A stretch of DNA of 32,202 nt, from positions 1 through 32,202 of the IMG/VR virus record IMGVR_UViG_3300035666_000110. One strand, given 5' to 3'. Numbering within the stretch: the stretch's first letter is position 1; every line of letters starts with the position of its first letter. A program made the translations under genes and the position numbers. The notes beneath the pieces were generated by a model. That model was given only the letters and a program-made list of their open reading frames with translations, ran no database searches and had not been told where the DNA came from. This document shows positions 15,694 to 24,329 of this stretch, piece by piece. The stretch comes from a virus.

Positions 15694-17475
15694 TTATACG
15701 TTAAAAGTAGTGCCAGTTGGCATGATGTTAAAGGTCAAGCTGATGATTTCCGCAGCGATTGTGGGTTTTATGTTAATGGCTCCTACAAGAATTCCACGAT
15801 CGATTGTATCGGGAGTGTTATTAGTATCGTCCATTATTACTTCAAATGCGTATAAACCTTCACGCTGTTGTACGGATTCAAGGTAAGGATTAACTTGATT
15901 CAAGAATTTATTTCTTGTAACTTGAGTGTTGGGTTGGAACACTAAAGTTTGTCCTATTTGACCTATGTAAGATTTCAATTCTATCAAGAGTCGTCTTACG
16001 CTAACTCTATTTAATGCTGAGTTTTTGGATTGCAGAGTCTTTTGACCGTATATTGCTACACCAACTCCAGGGAAACTAGCGATCGGGTTAACTTTTCCTG
16101 CGTATAAAAGGTTACGATCGTTTAACGATACTTTTCTTTCTGGTTGAATAACGTTACCTAAACCTCCACGATCAACTCCAGCTGGAGCCCACCAAGCAGC
16201 GGCAACTTTATCATTGTATTCGTATACTGAAGGAATCACTGTAGCGGGTGGAACGAACTGTATTCTTCCAGTCTCTACCGATCTTACTTGTACCCAAGGC
16301 CAATAAGTGGCTGCGTAAGAGTTATCGAAAGTAGAAGCTTGTGATATCACGGATGTTAGATTAGAACTGTATCCAACCATATCAACCACTGCTATGTTGT
16401 CGCCTCTATCGGCCGCTAAACTTATTAAATCTGCTGTAGAGCTTGGTGCGTTTAGTGAGTTAAGACCAGGCGCAGTAATTACGTTAAATTGATACTCGTC
16501 TTTATTTCTAAGTAAGTTTATTGCTATAGCGTAATCTGTGTCCAACAATCCTTGTACGTTCGTAGCCGCAGAATTCGCAACAGAACTACCGCTTATGGAT
16601 TGATTCAATGTTAAAGGCGCGCTTGGAGTAGAATTTGCGAATCCAAATATTGCTCCAGTTGCTCCAGAAAAAGCTCCGTGAAGTGAACCTGAACCTATAC
16701 GAGGCATGGATCCCGTCAAAGAGGATACTGGATTTCCCGCAGCATCGAAATAATTCGGAGTAGCGGCTACTGTGCCAGGTATTACGCGAACATATTTTGA
16801 TTTGTTCTGATAAGCCCCTTGTGGTTGTATGTAGTATTGAGAATTTGAAGAATCTAATTGAACTACATTTTTTTGGCTACCTATAACGTATTCTATGTAG
16901 TTATTTTGATTAGGATCTAGAGACAAATTGTTCCAAGTCTCTAATATAGTCTTGTTATTATTTGTGTCGTCGCCGCGTCTGATTATGATAGAAAATACTC
17001 CAGAGCCAGTATTAACGGCTGAGATCTCCCAACGAATATTGATGTCTGAACCCGTAATTAAATTACCTACACTTCCAACTGCTCCTGAGTTGTTCATTAC
17101 AACTCCAGTAGATATTGTCTCTAATTGAAAAGATGCAGTGGTACTATTTACGTTACCTATAGAAGTCACATTAGCAGTAGCAGAAGTGTACGAACCGGAA
17201 GCTACTCTCGTAACTAATAGCGAACTTCCTCCTTGATTAAAGTAATTGTAAGCAGCTATACTAGTTAAATATTCTTGAGAAGCTCCTCCAGTTATGAAAG
17301 AAGCTCCGAATACAGCTTTGTATTCTGAATAAGAGGTTACTAGAGTTGGAGTATTTACAGGACCTATAACAGTCGGGCCAACTATTGCGGCACCTGCTTC
17401 TATTGGGCCTTGAGTGTATTGCGATTGATCGTTTTCTATTAATACTACTCCTGGACTGAAGATTGAATCGGACAT
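15694..17475 (-). CDS. 18: Contractile tail sheath protein, gp18-type (593 aa)
   Basis: Main subunit of the contractile sheath that drives the tube through the host envelope. The N-terminus has the sheath family start, SIFSPGVVLIENDQSQY, then AAIVGPTVIGPVNTPTLVTS and a YSEYKAVFGAS segment (about 48-57). The C-terminal domain (about 470-593) has NALNRVSVRRLLIELKSYIG, FQPNTQVTRNKFLNQVNPYL, and the end ...ISLTFNIMPTGTTFNV, which donates strands to neighbouring subunits in the sheath. Between them lies a variable domain with TPSAPLTLNQSISG and a central PATVIPSVYEYNDKVAAAWWAPAG region typical of the family. T4 gp18 has 659 residues, so the length is normal. A TATTTATT element lies 26 nt before the start and the leader lacks a Shine-Dalgarno. 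Confidence 0.95.
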   Translation of the reverse strand: MSDSIFSPGVVLIENDQSQYTQGPIEAGAAIVGPTVIGPVNTPTLVTSYSEYKAVFGASFITGGASQEYLTSIAAYNYFNQGGSSLLVTRVASGSYTSATANVTSIGNVNSTTASFQLETISTGVVMNNSGAVGSVGNLITGSDINIRWEISAVNTGSGVFSIIIRRGDDTNNNKTILETWNNLSLDPNQNNYIEYVIGSQKNVVQLDSSNSQYYIQPQGAYQNKSKYVRVIPGTVAATPNYFDAAGNPVSSLTGSMPRIGSGSLHGAFSGATGAIFGFANSTPSAPLTLNQSISGSSVANSAATNVQGLLDTDYAIAINLLRNKDEYQFNVITAPGLNSLNAPSSTADLISLAADRGDNIAVVDMVGYSSNLTSVISQASTFDNSYAATYWPWVQVRSVETGRIQFVPPATVIPSVYEYNDKVAAAWWAPAGVDRGGLGNVIQPERKVSLNDRNLLYAGKVNPIASFPGVGVAIYGQKTLQSKNSALNRVSVRRLLIELKSYIGQIGQTLVFQPNTQVTRNKFLNQVNPYLESVQQREGLYAFEVIMDDTNNTPDTIDRGILVGAINIKPTIAAEIISLTFNIMPTGTTFNV

Positions 17476-17501
17476 CTATATTTAGTTTTATTTTGTCTAC
17501 C

Positions 17502-17511
17502 AATAAATATC
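17502..17511 (-). promoter_or_regulatory. TATTTATT element upstream of the tail sheath gene
   Basis: Coding-strand GATATTTATT, 26 nt before the sheath start, in a 79-nt gap that separates the sheath from the adhesion cassette. This gap is a natural place for a strong late promoter, since sheath protein is needed in large amounts. Confidence 0.5.
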
Positions 17512-17554
17512 GAAACTTTACTTAAAAAACGTAGTAGTTGCATATATATAAGTT

Positions 17555-18214
17555 TTAACTAAGAGTAATTGTTGCATATTGTCCTGGGATTGTACCGATT
17601 CTTGGAGAAAATGCTGAATTATCAACACCAGCGATTCCACTAAAGAAGGCACCGGCGGCACCAACGTTTATAAAGAATATACTAAAGTTAGCAGCACCTG
17701 ATCCAAAAGTTTGATAGGCTGGGTTACCAGGCAGAGAGCCTTTACTAAAATCTCTAAAAAAATATCCAGTTAGTCCTAATCCCCCCTCTATGGGAAAATT
17801 AGCCCCGAATCCAGCATAAATTACTGAAAAACCATCTATATTTACTCCAGATATGGTACAACCTATTCTATTATTTATTACTCTAACATATCCAATATCA
17901 TTACGTATGATATCAGCATTTAAACTAACTGGATAATTCGTAGAATCTAACAATATACTATTTGCATTTGGATTTTTAATCGCAAGTTGTGCTTGTACAT
18001 TATTTCCCAATTTTACATACGGAGAATTATTTTTCCAATTTCCAGATAATCTATTCCATGATCTATTTCTTCTAGAAGATCCATTAACTTCGTTTTGATT
18101 ATTGTAAAGAAATGATCCGTCTCCAGCTTGAAATTGAAAATTAGTAGTCAAACCAGATTGTAAGCCTGCTCTTTGAGATATTACATCTCCGTCTACAGTT
18201 AATCGATCACTCAT
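17555..18214 (-). CDS. Unknown virion-associated protein at the end of the adhesion cassette (219 aa)
   Basis: Not recognised. It begins with a Ser/Asn/Arg-rich stretch (NQNEVNGSSRRNRSWNR, about 38-54). The middle is beta-rich, with ISLNAD-like strands and IGCTISGVNIDGFSVIYAG (about 117-135). The last 80 residues are Gly/Ala/Phe-rich and hydrophobic (FSIFFINVGAAGAFFSGIAG). This composition is common in beta-sandwich or fibre tip proteins, but no family is clear. Its ATG overlaps the stop of the 723-aa paralogue (ATGA), so it is translationally coupled to that putative adhesin. It may be a partner, chaperone or cap of that protein; this is inference from the overlap. Confidence 0.68.
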   Translation of the reverse strand: MSDRLTVDGDVISQRAGLQSGLTTNFQFQAGDGSFLYNNQNEVNGSSRRNRSWNRLSGNWKNNSPYVKLGNNVQAQLAIKNPNANSILLDSTNYPVSLNADIIRNDIGYVRVINNRIGCTISGVNIDGFSVIYAGFGANFPIEGGLGLTGYFFRDFSKGSLPGNPAYQTFGSGAANFSIFFINVGAAGAFFSGIAGVDNSAFSPRIGTIPGQYATITLS

Positions 18215-20382
18215 ATAAGTAATAATTTTGCGTATACATTAGTATCTCTTGGTATTAATCTCGTTGGTACAAATCTTCTTCTTGTCCCAATTATATTATT
18301 TCCCAATCCAGTAACCCAAGCTTCTCCATTCCAATATTCAAATATTCCATTAGATGTTCCTTTAGAATCTTGAGTTAATAACAACTTATCGTCTTGAAAT
18401 CTATATACTTCTATCACATATTGATGAGGACTATTATATAAATCTACTTGAATCCATGCAAAAGTTCCATTATTAATATTGGAATCATTTACATTCCACC
18501 TATAAAAAGATGCTATACTTTCTTGATCTTCATATAAGAGCGCCAAAGATAAAACTCTAGCAGGTAACATCATAGAACCCATTGTCCTAAATTGAAACGC
18601 AAATTGTATTTCACTACTTGGTGTAACTTGATACAAATTACCGTCTTGTCTTGCATCAATCCAACTGCCACTATTGTTAGATATTCCAGAAGTTCTATAT
18701 TGTAGCTTATACATATCTGGAGTTACGCCAAATTTACTATCTCCTATATTCTTTGCGCAATTTATTAATACCCTATAATATTTTGTAGGAATTATTCCTA
18801 AATTTATTCTTGGACAAATTATTCTGTTAGTTACTACATTTGTATATTCTAAATCTGCAGCCATAGGATACGCCGTAAATGAATTTACTGTCGTAGTGGT
18901 TGCAGAAGTGTAATTAAAAAACATCCATCCATCTTTAGCTGATAGGGTTGGTGAGTTTCCTGGAATTATGTGTGCAAATGGAGTAGAGTTTTTATTTTTT
19001 AATATGTTTGGTAATTGAGATGTTATAACTGGACTGCGTCTATTAAACGAACTAGTTATATTATAAATATCTCTGGGTATACCTGTAGTAGATATTAAAT
19101 CAGTAGCGTAGAGGCTCCCGCTTCCTACTATCATTAGTATCTTTCCTGTTATTTCGTCAATGGTTACGCTTGTAAAATTACCCGTAGATACATTTGTGTT
19201 GACACCACCTGGTTTATTATCTGTTGCTGATAATCCTAATTCAATATTTATAAATAGGCTAGATGATCCATTAAGTATGTACTCCAATGGAGTTCCATAA
19301 ACGCCACCACCAATACCAAATCCTGGGGTTGTATAAAAATATATGGAAGCTGTGTTTGCTAATCGACCTGTGGGAAGAGTACCTATAACTCCATTATTTT
19401 GAGTCGCTAATGGAGCCAAAGAACCAGAAGATTGATCATACGTTGTAAAAGATCCTGTTTGCACTCCGGCGCTTAACGATGTTAAGGGAGCTCTAAAATT
19501 AGTAAAACCGAGTCTAAGAGGTTGAAATTGCGGGCCTGCTTGAGCAACTATATACGCACTTTGAGTTGTCCAAGATTGAAAATTTGAAAAGTCAGTACCG
19601 CATATTGCTCCTCCAGCGGTAGATAATCCATATACTGCTTTTATTTTATCTATAGTACCTGCGGCTGGTATATTAGTTGCCGGAATTTTAAAATCTTCGT
19701 ATCTTAATCCCTTAGCTACAAACAAATTATTGCTATTAGATTGTGCTTGCAATATCATAAGATCTTGAATCACATAAGGAGTTCCTAGAGACGCTGATAA
19801 GCTTCCTGTTATAGTTATTGAAGTATCAGAATTTATACTATGAATTTGATACCAAGACACTATCTGTATAGGGTCTGTATTTCCAAATCCTATCCTAGAG
19901 CCAGCTGATAAACCAGTATTCCAAGTAGTACTAGAGCCAGTAATTTGATTGCCTATGGCAGATATACTTCCAGTAGTATAATTCGCTAAAACAGCTCTTG
20001 TGGATATTGCAGTAGCGCTACCTCCTCCAGGAAAATTTAAAGTAATAGCGCCTACAAAAGTATAAGTATTGGTAGAAGGAACAAATGTCCAAAGTTGCAC
20101 TCGTCTTGTAGTAGAAGCTGCAGCTGCATCATTTCCAAATATCCAATATAAATCTTCATTAATCTTTACAATAGAATACATACTTGACGGTATTGCCAAT
20201 TGTGTATTTCCGTTATTTGCAATATCTATGGGATTCGGGCCGATGAATTTATCAACCTCTCCAGATCCCAAATTATATTGTCCTACATGAGGACCTCTAT
20301 TGATTTTATCTGGATCATAGACACCAGTTATTGGAACTTGCTGTATTGACCCATCAAATATTTGTTCAATAGCTACTTTCAT
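18211..20382 (-). CDS. Large tail adhesin-like protein, downstream paralogue (723 aa)
   Basis: Putative tail-associated structural or receptor-binding protein, paralogous to the 712-aa protein encoded directly upstream. Both begin MKVAIEQ.FDGSIQQV, then GQYNLGSGE.DKF.GP (about 34-49), DLYWIFG (about 78-84), and an immunoglobulin-like insert around TTGSISAIGNQITGSSTTWNTGLSAGSRIGFG (about 134-165). Inserts of that last type are common in phage virion proteins. The C-terminal 230 residues also match closely (RIICP.INLG, PDMYK.QYRTSG, MLPARVLSLAL.YE, GTRRRFVP). The middle, about 270-470, is poorly conserved between the two. No pectinase, peptidase or lysozyme motif is visible. Its start abuts the stop of the 712-aa gene with no gap. 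It is followed by the overlapping 219-aa gene. Confidence 0.78.
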   Translation of the reverse strand: MKVAIEQIFDGSIQQVPITGVYDPDKINRGPHVGQYNLGSGEVDKFIGPNPIDIANNGNTQLAIPSSMYSIVKINEDLYWIFGNDAAAASTTRRVQLWTFVPSTNTYTFVGAITLNFPGGGSATAISTRAVLANYTTGSISAIGNQITGSSTTWNTGLSAGSRIGFGNTDPIQIVSWYQIHSINSDTSITITGSLSASLGTPYVIQDLMILQAQSNSNNLFVAKGLRYEDFKIPATNIPAAGTIDKIKAVYGLSTAGGAICGTDFSNFQSWTTQSAYIVAQAGPQFQPLRLGFTNFRAPLTSLSAGVQTGSFTTYDQSSGSLAPLATQNNGVIGTLPTGRLANTASIYFYTTPGFGIGGGVYGTPLEYILNGSSSLFINIELGLSATDNKPGGVNTNVSTGNFTSVTIDEITGKILMIVGSGSLYATDLISTTGIPRDIYNITSSFNRRSPVITSQLPNILKNKNSTPFAHIIPGNSPTLSAKDGWMFFNYTSATTTTVNSFTAYPMAADLEYTNVVTNRIICPRINLGIIPTKYYRVLINCAKNIGDSKFGVTPDMYKLQYRTSGISNNSGSWIDARQDGNLYQVTPSSEIQFAFQFRTMGSMMLPARVLSLALLYEDQESIASFYRWNVNDSNINNGTFAWIQVDLYNSPHQYVIEVYRFQDDKLLLTQDSKGTSNGIFEYWNGEAWVTGLGNNIIGTRRRFVPTRLIPRDTNVYAKLLLI

Positions 20383-22521
20383 TTATAAAACTATAATTTT
20401 TGCGTAAAGATCTACGCTTCCTGGTAGAGATCCAGATGGAACAAATCTTCTCCGAGTTCCAACAGTATTAGTTCCTAATCCTCCCGCCCAAACGCTTCCA
20501 TTCCAAAATTCAAAAGCTCCGTTTATACTGCCTGTAGATGATTGTGTTAATACTAATGCGTTGGTGTCTGCTCTATATATTTCTATGCTATGAGTTGGTA
20601 AAGATCCAAACAGGGAATTTTGAATCCACGCAAAAGATCCAGTCGCAGAATTAAAATCACTAAAATTCCATCTATATTGAGTAGGTAATGAATCTATTGT
20701 TTCGTATATCAAAGCTAAAGATAATACTCTAGCAGGTAACATTATTACTCCAAGCGTTCTAAATTGAAATGCAAATTGTATAGATGATGCTGGCAAAACT
20801 CCAGATAAATTTCCATTTTGTGTAACATCTGTCCAAGCTCCACTATTATCATCTATTCCTGAAGTCCTGTATTGAACTTTATACATATCTGGAGCTAATC
20901 CCATATTAAAGTCTCCTATGTTTTGCATTCCATTCACTAATACTCTATAAAATTGAGAGGGATTTGATCCTAAATTTATTTTAGGACAAATTATTCTATT
21001 ATTTTCATCTGCTTGAGTATCAAAATCTGCTGCCAATGGATAAGCAGTGAGTGCATTTGTATTGGTTGTTGTTGCAGTACCATACATCCAAAATAACCAT
21101 CCATCTTCAACAGATATAAATGGAGCAGCACCTATCGGTACGTGGACAAACATTGGACTGTCTAAATCCCTTAAAGAAGATGGAATTTGAGAAGATAAGC
21201 ATGTAGATCTTCTATCTAGCTGTTGACCTCCTGTATAATAATCACTAACATACATAGTACCATTTGCACCTGCAGTTAAAATAATTAACTTATCTATAGT
21301 TTTAGCTACATCAAAAGATAAAAATGTACCTGTAGATATATTTGTATTAGTAGTTCCAGGAGGTACTTCTGACATTGAATCAGCTAAAAATGTTGTATTA
21401 CCTGTTGTGACACTTCCTGTGGGTATTCTAAGTATTCTAGTTGATGTAAAACAATAAAGGCTTGGCACTCCTAATCCAGATCCATGATTCAAAGTTGCTA
21501 CGCGGCCATTATTATTTTGCGATATGTTACCCGTAACAGTTTGTGTGCCTGTGATTACTACATCGCTACCCGATAACGCTATTTGGCCAGCAGTTAATGG
21601 AGTTAATGCGGCTCTTAGATTATATCTATACATCTGTAGTGAAGTAGCAGATCCTTCTGTGCAATACACGTATTGTTGACTCCAAGAATCAAAATTTCCA
21701 ACTGCGCAGCCTCCAATAACATCGTTAGTCACGGTTGCGGCATCTTTTAACCAATAAGTTGCTTTTATTTTATCAGCAACAGACGCAGATGGTATAGACT
21801 TTGGGGAAGCTTGAAAATCTTCATATCTAAGTCCCTTTGTAACAAATAAACCTCCGTTTGTTGCAGTTGCTGCTGTTACTGCTTGCACCATCATTAGATC
21901 TTGAATAACATACGGAGATCCAGAAGCGACTGTACCTGCTGAAGAACTTATAGTCATTTGAGTGTCGCTGCTTATAGTTGCCACTTCATACCAAGTAGAT
22001 ATTGCATCAGGATTTGTTGATCCGAATCCTATCCTAGAACCTACTGAGATTCCCGTATTCCAAGTCGTACCTGAGCCTGTAACCGTAGTAGCGTTAACTG
22101 TAACGCTTCCAGTTGTATAGTTCGTAAGAATTGCAGTTAATCCCCTAAAAGTTTTATTAGTTAGAACTGGATAGTTTACAAGTATGGCTCCAACAAAAGT
22201 GTAAGTTGCTGTAGACGGTACGTATGTCCACAATTGAATTCTTCTAGTTACTGCAGCAGCTGCTATATCAGCGCCAAAAATCCAATACAAATCGTTATTT
22301 ATTTTTACAGCACTCACTATATTTGATGGCATTGCCAAAGAAGATTCTCCAAAATTTGCAACTCCCAATGGCGCTGGACCTACAAACTTATCTATTTCGC
22401 CCGAACCTAAGTTGTATTGCCCTGTATGTTTTCCTCTATTTATTTTAGTAGAATCGTAAGATCCAGTGATGTCTACTTGTTGGATTGATCCATCAAAAAC
22501 TTGCTCTATTGCAACTTTCAT
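20383..22521 (-). CDS. Large tail adhesin-like protein, upstream paralogue (712 aa)
   Basis: Tandem paralogue of the 723-aa protein that follows it. The shared N-terminal region (about 1-205) includes INRGKHTGQYNLGSGEIDKF, DLYWIFG and the TTGSVTVNATTVTGSGTTWNTG insert, which in phage structural proteins usually forms a small beta domain ending in SGSPYVIQDL. The shared C-terminus (about 480-712) ends in GTRRRFVPSGSLPGSVDLYAKIIVL. The middle third differs from its partner in sequence and in indels, as expected if that part contacts receptors. The number of Ser/Thr/Asn/Gly residues is high and there is no membrane segment. It begins 17 nt after the 141-aa gene and lacks a visible Shine-Dalgarno. 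Confidence 0.78.
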   Translation of the reverse strand: MKVAIEQVFDGSIQQVDITGSYDSTKINRGKHTGQYNLGSGEIDKFVGPAPLGVANFGESSLAMPSNIVSAVKINNDLYWIFGADIAAAAVTRRIQLWTYVPSTATYTFVGAILVNYPVLTNKTFRGLTAILTNYTTGSVTVNATTVTGSGTTWNTGISVGSRIGFGSTNPDAISTWYEVATISSDTQMTISSSAGTVASGSPYVIQDLMMVQAVTAATATNGGLFVTKGLRYEDFQASPKSIPSASVADKIKATYWLKDAATVTNDVIGGCAVGNFDSWSQQYVYCTEGSATSLQMYRYNLRAALTPLTAGQIALSGSDVVITGTQTVTGNISQNNNGRVATLNHGSGLGVPSLYCFTSTRILRIPTGSVTTGNTTFLADSMSEVPPGTTNTNISTGTFLSFDVAKTIDKLIILTAGANGTMYVSDYYTGGQQLDRRSTCLSSQIPSSLRDLDSPMFVHVPIGAAPFISVEDGWLFWMYGTATTTNTNALTAYPLAADFDTQADENNRIICPKINLGSNPSQFYRVLVNGMQNIGDFNMGLAPDMYKVQYRTSGIDDNSGAWTDVTQNGNLSGVLPASSIQFAFQFRTLGVIMLPARVLSLALIYETIDSLPTQYRWNFSDFNSATGSFAWIQNSLFGSLPTHSIEIYRADTNALVLTQSSTGSINGAFEFWNGSVWAGGLGTNTVGTRRRFVPSGSLPGSVDLYAKIIVL

Positions 22522-22538
22522 ATCGTAATCGTTATTTT

Positions 22539-22964
22539 TTAAATTGTTATTATTCCATCTATAGCATTAAACGCTAATAAAAAACCTGCTCCTGGAGTAA
22601 AACCGAAATTATCATATATTGCATATCCATAACCCAAATCATAATATCCTATTAAAGGTCCACCAGAAGCAGTTGAATTATATATAATTACGTATCTAAA
22701 TACGGGACTATTTACACTATTTGCTACTATAACTAAATTATTTACTATTAATTTATAAACTCCATCTGTTTGAGTAGAAGATACTGTTACCAAATTTCTA
22801 CTACCTAATCCAGTGTAATCTATCTCTGTTATTTCGCTTATTTGTGAATAACTAGCACTTGGTTGAACATTTGTTAATGCTACAGTTAATTGATCAGTAG
22901 CTAGATTATGTTTTTTTTCTGCTAAATCTTTTGTAAAGCAATTAAATTTTATTAGTGATGGCAT
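22539..22964 (-). CDS. Small phage structural protein, tail tip/fibre cassette (141 aa)
   Basis: Resembles a widespread small phage protein family, often encoded near tail fibre or tail tip genes. The order is: a start with FNCFTKDLAEKKHNLATDQLTVALTNV (about 8-34; family 'F...F..DLA...HNL..D.lkvaLtN..P'), ISEITEIDYTGLG (about 42-54), a 'TDGVYKLIVNNLVIVANS' strand pair, and SPVFRYVIIYNSTASGGPLIGYYDLG (about 85-110). It ends in a 'FTPGAGFLLAFNAIDGIITI' strand pair. The family is mainly beta structure and its exact position in the virion is not established, to my knowledge. No catalytic residues are evident. It sits 12 nt after the 449-aa fibre gene and before the paralogue pair, so a connector or minor fibre role is plausible. 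Confidence 0.75.
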   Translation of the reverse strand: MPSLIKFNCFTKDLAEKKHNLATDQLTVALTNVQPSASYSQISEITEIDYTGLGSRNLVTVSSTQTDGVYKLIVNNLVIVANSVNSPVFRYVIIYNSTASGGPLIGYYDLGYGYAIYDNFGFTPGAGFLLAFNAIDGIITI

Positions 22965-22976
22965 ATTCTTTATTAT

Positions 22977-24326
22977 TTACGATGATATATCTCCATATAA
23001 ATACCATTCATCTGTACCAATTTTTACTAAATTGGCAAAACCATATCTTGCAGAGATTTTTGTAAAATTACTCCTACTTCTGACTGTTACTCCAGAACCA
23101 GATGCAAATGATGTCTGCCCTGCTCCATATTGAGTTACTGTAAATCTTGAATATAGTGGAATAGCCACACTTGCATTTGTTGGTATAGTCAATGTATTTG
23201 CAGAACCAGAATCAATTTCTACTAATCTACCTATGTCTATTCCTGCCAAAGTGTAAGAACCAGTTTTTCTAGTTGTATAGAAAAATAAAGTATTCGATAC
23301 ATCATATTGGAAATAATAATCTCCATCTAATCCTCCAGTAGGCGCAGTTGGTCCTGAAGTTATCACCTTATTTGCACCAACAGTGTTGTAACTAGCGGTA
23401 AAAGCTACAGATCCGTCGAAAGAAGTACCTGGTGCTGATCCGCTGCCGGAAGCATTAAAGAATAGAGAGTTTGTAGTAGTTCCGCCACCACCTCCTCCAC
23501 CGCCTCCAGAACCAGTGTTAACAGTTATTGGAAACGTACTTCCGTCTCCTTTAGTAAACGTAATAGTATTTAATGAGATCGAAGCTGTAATTAATGCATT
23601 GGGAGTATTAGATGCTGTTAGTGCACTTATCGACCAACTAGAGGTTCCAAATAAAGACCCACTAAATACTCCAAAGAAAGATCCAGTAAATGATCCCGTA
23701 CCAGATTGTGCTACGCTCGCAGTGACTGCATAGGACGCACTGGTCGATGTAGAAGATGTTAAGGCGTTGATTGACCAACTAGAAGTTCCAAATAATGACC
23801 CAGAATAACCCTGAGTAGCTGTAACTGATCCTGTAACTATTAAACTACCTGTTATAACAGCAGAACCACTAAATGGGAATCCTGCGCCAGATCCTCCTCC
23901 CGCTGAACCTGTATTAACGGTTATTGGAAAAGTACTACCATCACCTTTAGTGAATGTTATTGTATTTAAGTTTACAGACGCAGTTACTAGCGCATTAGGC
24001 GTAAAAGATGCAGTTAAAGCATTTATTGCCCAACTAGCTGTGCCGAATAAAGATCCTGTAAATCCTCCAAGACTAGTAATACTTCCTGTAACAAATAAAG
24101 ATCCGCTAACATTGGCTCCTATTATTTGCCAACTCACTTCTAATGATGGCTGAGCTGCATTTACTAAAACATAAATAGTATCGTTATCTCTTTGATACAC
24201 TATCAAGCCTTCATATACGTTAGCAACAGACAAACCAAGTCTAGCTGTAGCATTTGCCACACTAAATCTAGCATCTACTGGTTCTGTGCTAGTGACATTA
24301 AATCCTGCAGGTAGTATTATAGGCAT
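22977..24326 (-). CDS. Tail fibre protein with repeat modules and a conserved C-terminal tip (449 aa)
   Basis: Probable trimeric tail fibre. An N-terminal region (DARFSVANATARLGLSVANVYEG, about 18-40, followed by GLIVYQ and TIYVL) resembles phage fibre attachment domains. Residues about 73-282 hold Ser/Thr/Ala repeats, with two copies of the NTITFTKGDG core (from residues 121 and 253) and several GSLFGT(A/S)S units. A run of nine glycines (about 274-282) acts as a flexible hinge. The C-terminal 120 residues have YYFQYDVSNTLFFY, IGRLVEIDSGSANTLTIPTN, VTQYGAGQTSFASGSGVTV and VKIGTDEWYLYGD. That last module is common at the ends of marine phage fibres. It starts 3 nt after the stop of the 542-aa fibre gene. 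Confidence 0.85.
   Translation of the reverse strand: MPIILPAGFNVTSTEPVDARFSVANATARLGLSVANVYEGLIVYQRDNDTIYVLVNAAQPSLEVSWQIIGANVSGSLFVTGSITSLGGFTGSLFGTASWAINALTASFTPNALVTASVNLNTITFTKGDGSTFPITVNTGSAGGGSGAGFPFSGSAVITGSLIVTGSVTATQGYSGSLFGTSSWSINALTSSTSTSASYAVTASVAQSGTGSFTGSFFGVFSGSLFGTSSWSISALTASNTPNALITASISLNTITFTKGDGSTFPITVNTGSGGGGGGGGGTTTNSLFFNASGSGSAPGTSFDGSVAFTASYNTVGANKVITSGPTAPTGGLDGDYYFQYDVSNTLFFYTTRKTGSYTLAGIDIGRLVEIDSGSANTLTIPTNASVAIPLYSRFTVTQYGAGQTSFASGSGVTVRSRSNFTKISARYGFANLVKIGTDEWYLYGDISS
23481..23966 (-). repeat. Two fibre-module repeats in the 449-aa gene
   Basis: A complete module at 23966-23778 (NTITFTKGDG core, Gly-rich linker, FPFSGSAVITGSLIVTGS, GSLFGTSS) and a second core plus Gly linker at 23570-23481 that then switches to a different domain. 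The DNA is also similar to the copies in the other two fibre genes, so homologous exchange between them is possible. Confidence 0.8.
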
Positions 24327-24329
24327 AGC

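Noticed and set aside
17261-17503. Minus-strand 80-residue frame overlapping the start of the sheath gene
   Set aside because: Out-of-frame shadow of the sheath N-terminus, rich in Arg/Ser with no domain; the sheath frame is unambiguous.
18211-22521. Diversity-generating retroelement acting on the adhesin paralogues
   Set aside because: No reverse transcriptase or template repeat is visible in the window; divergence of the middle is spread out with indels and is not confined to adenine-derived positions at a C-terminal cassette. The nearby polymerase-like gene has family A, not reverse transcriptase, motifs.
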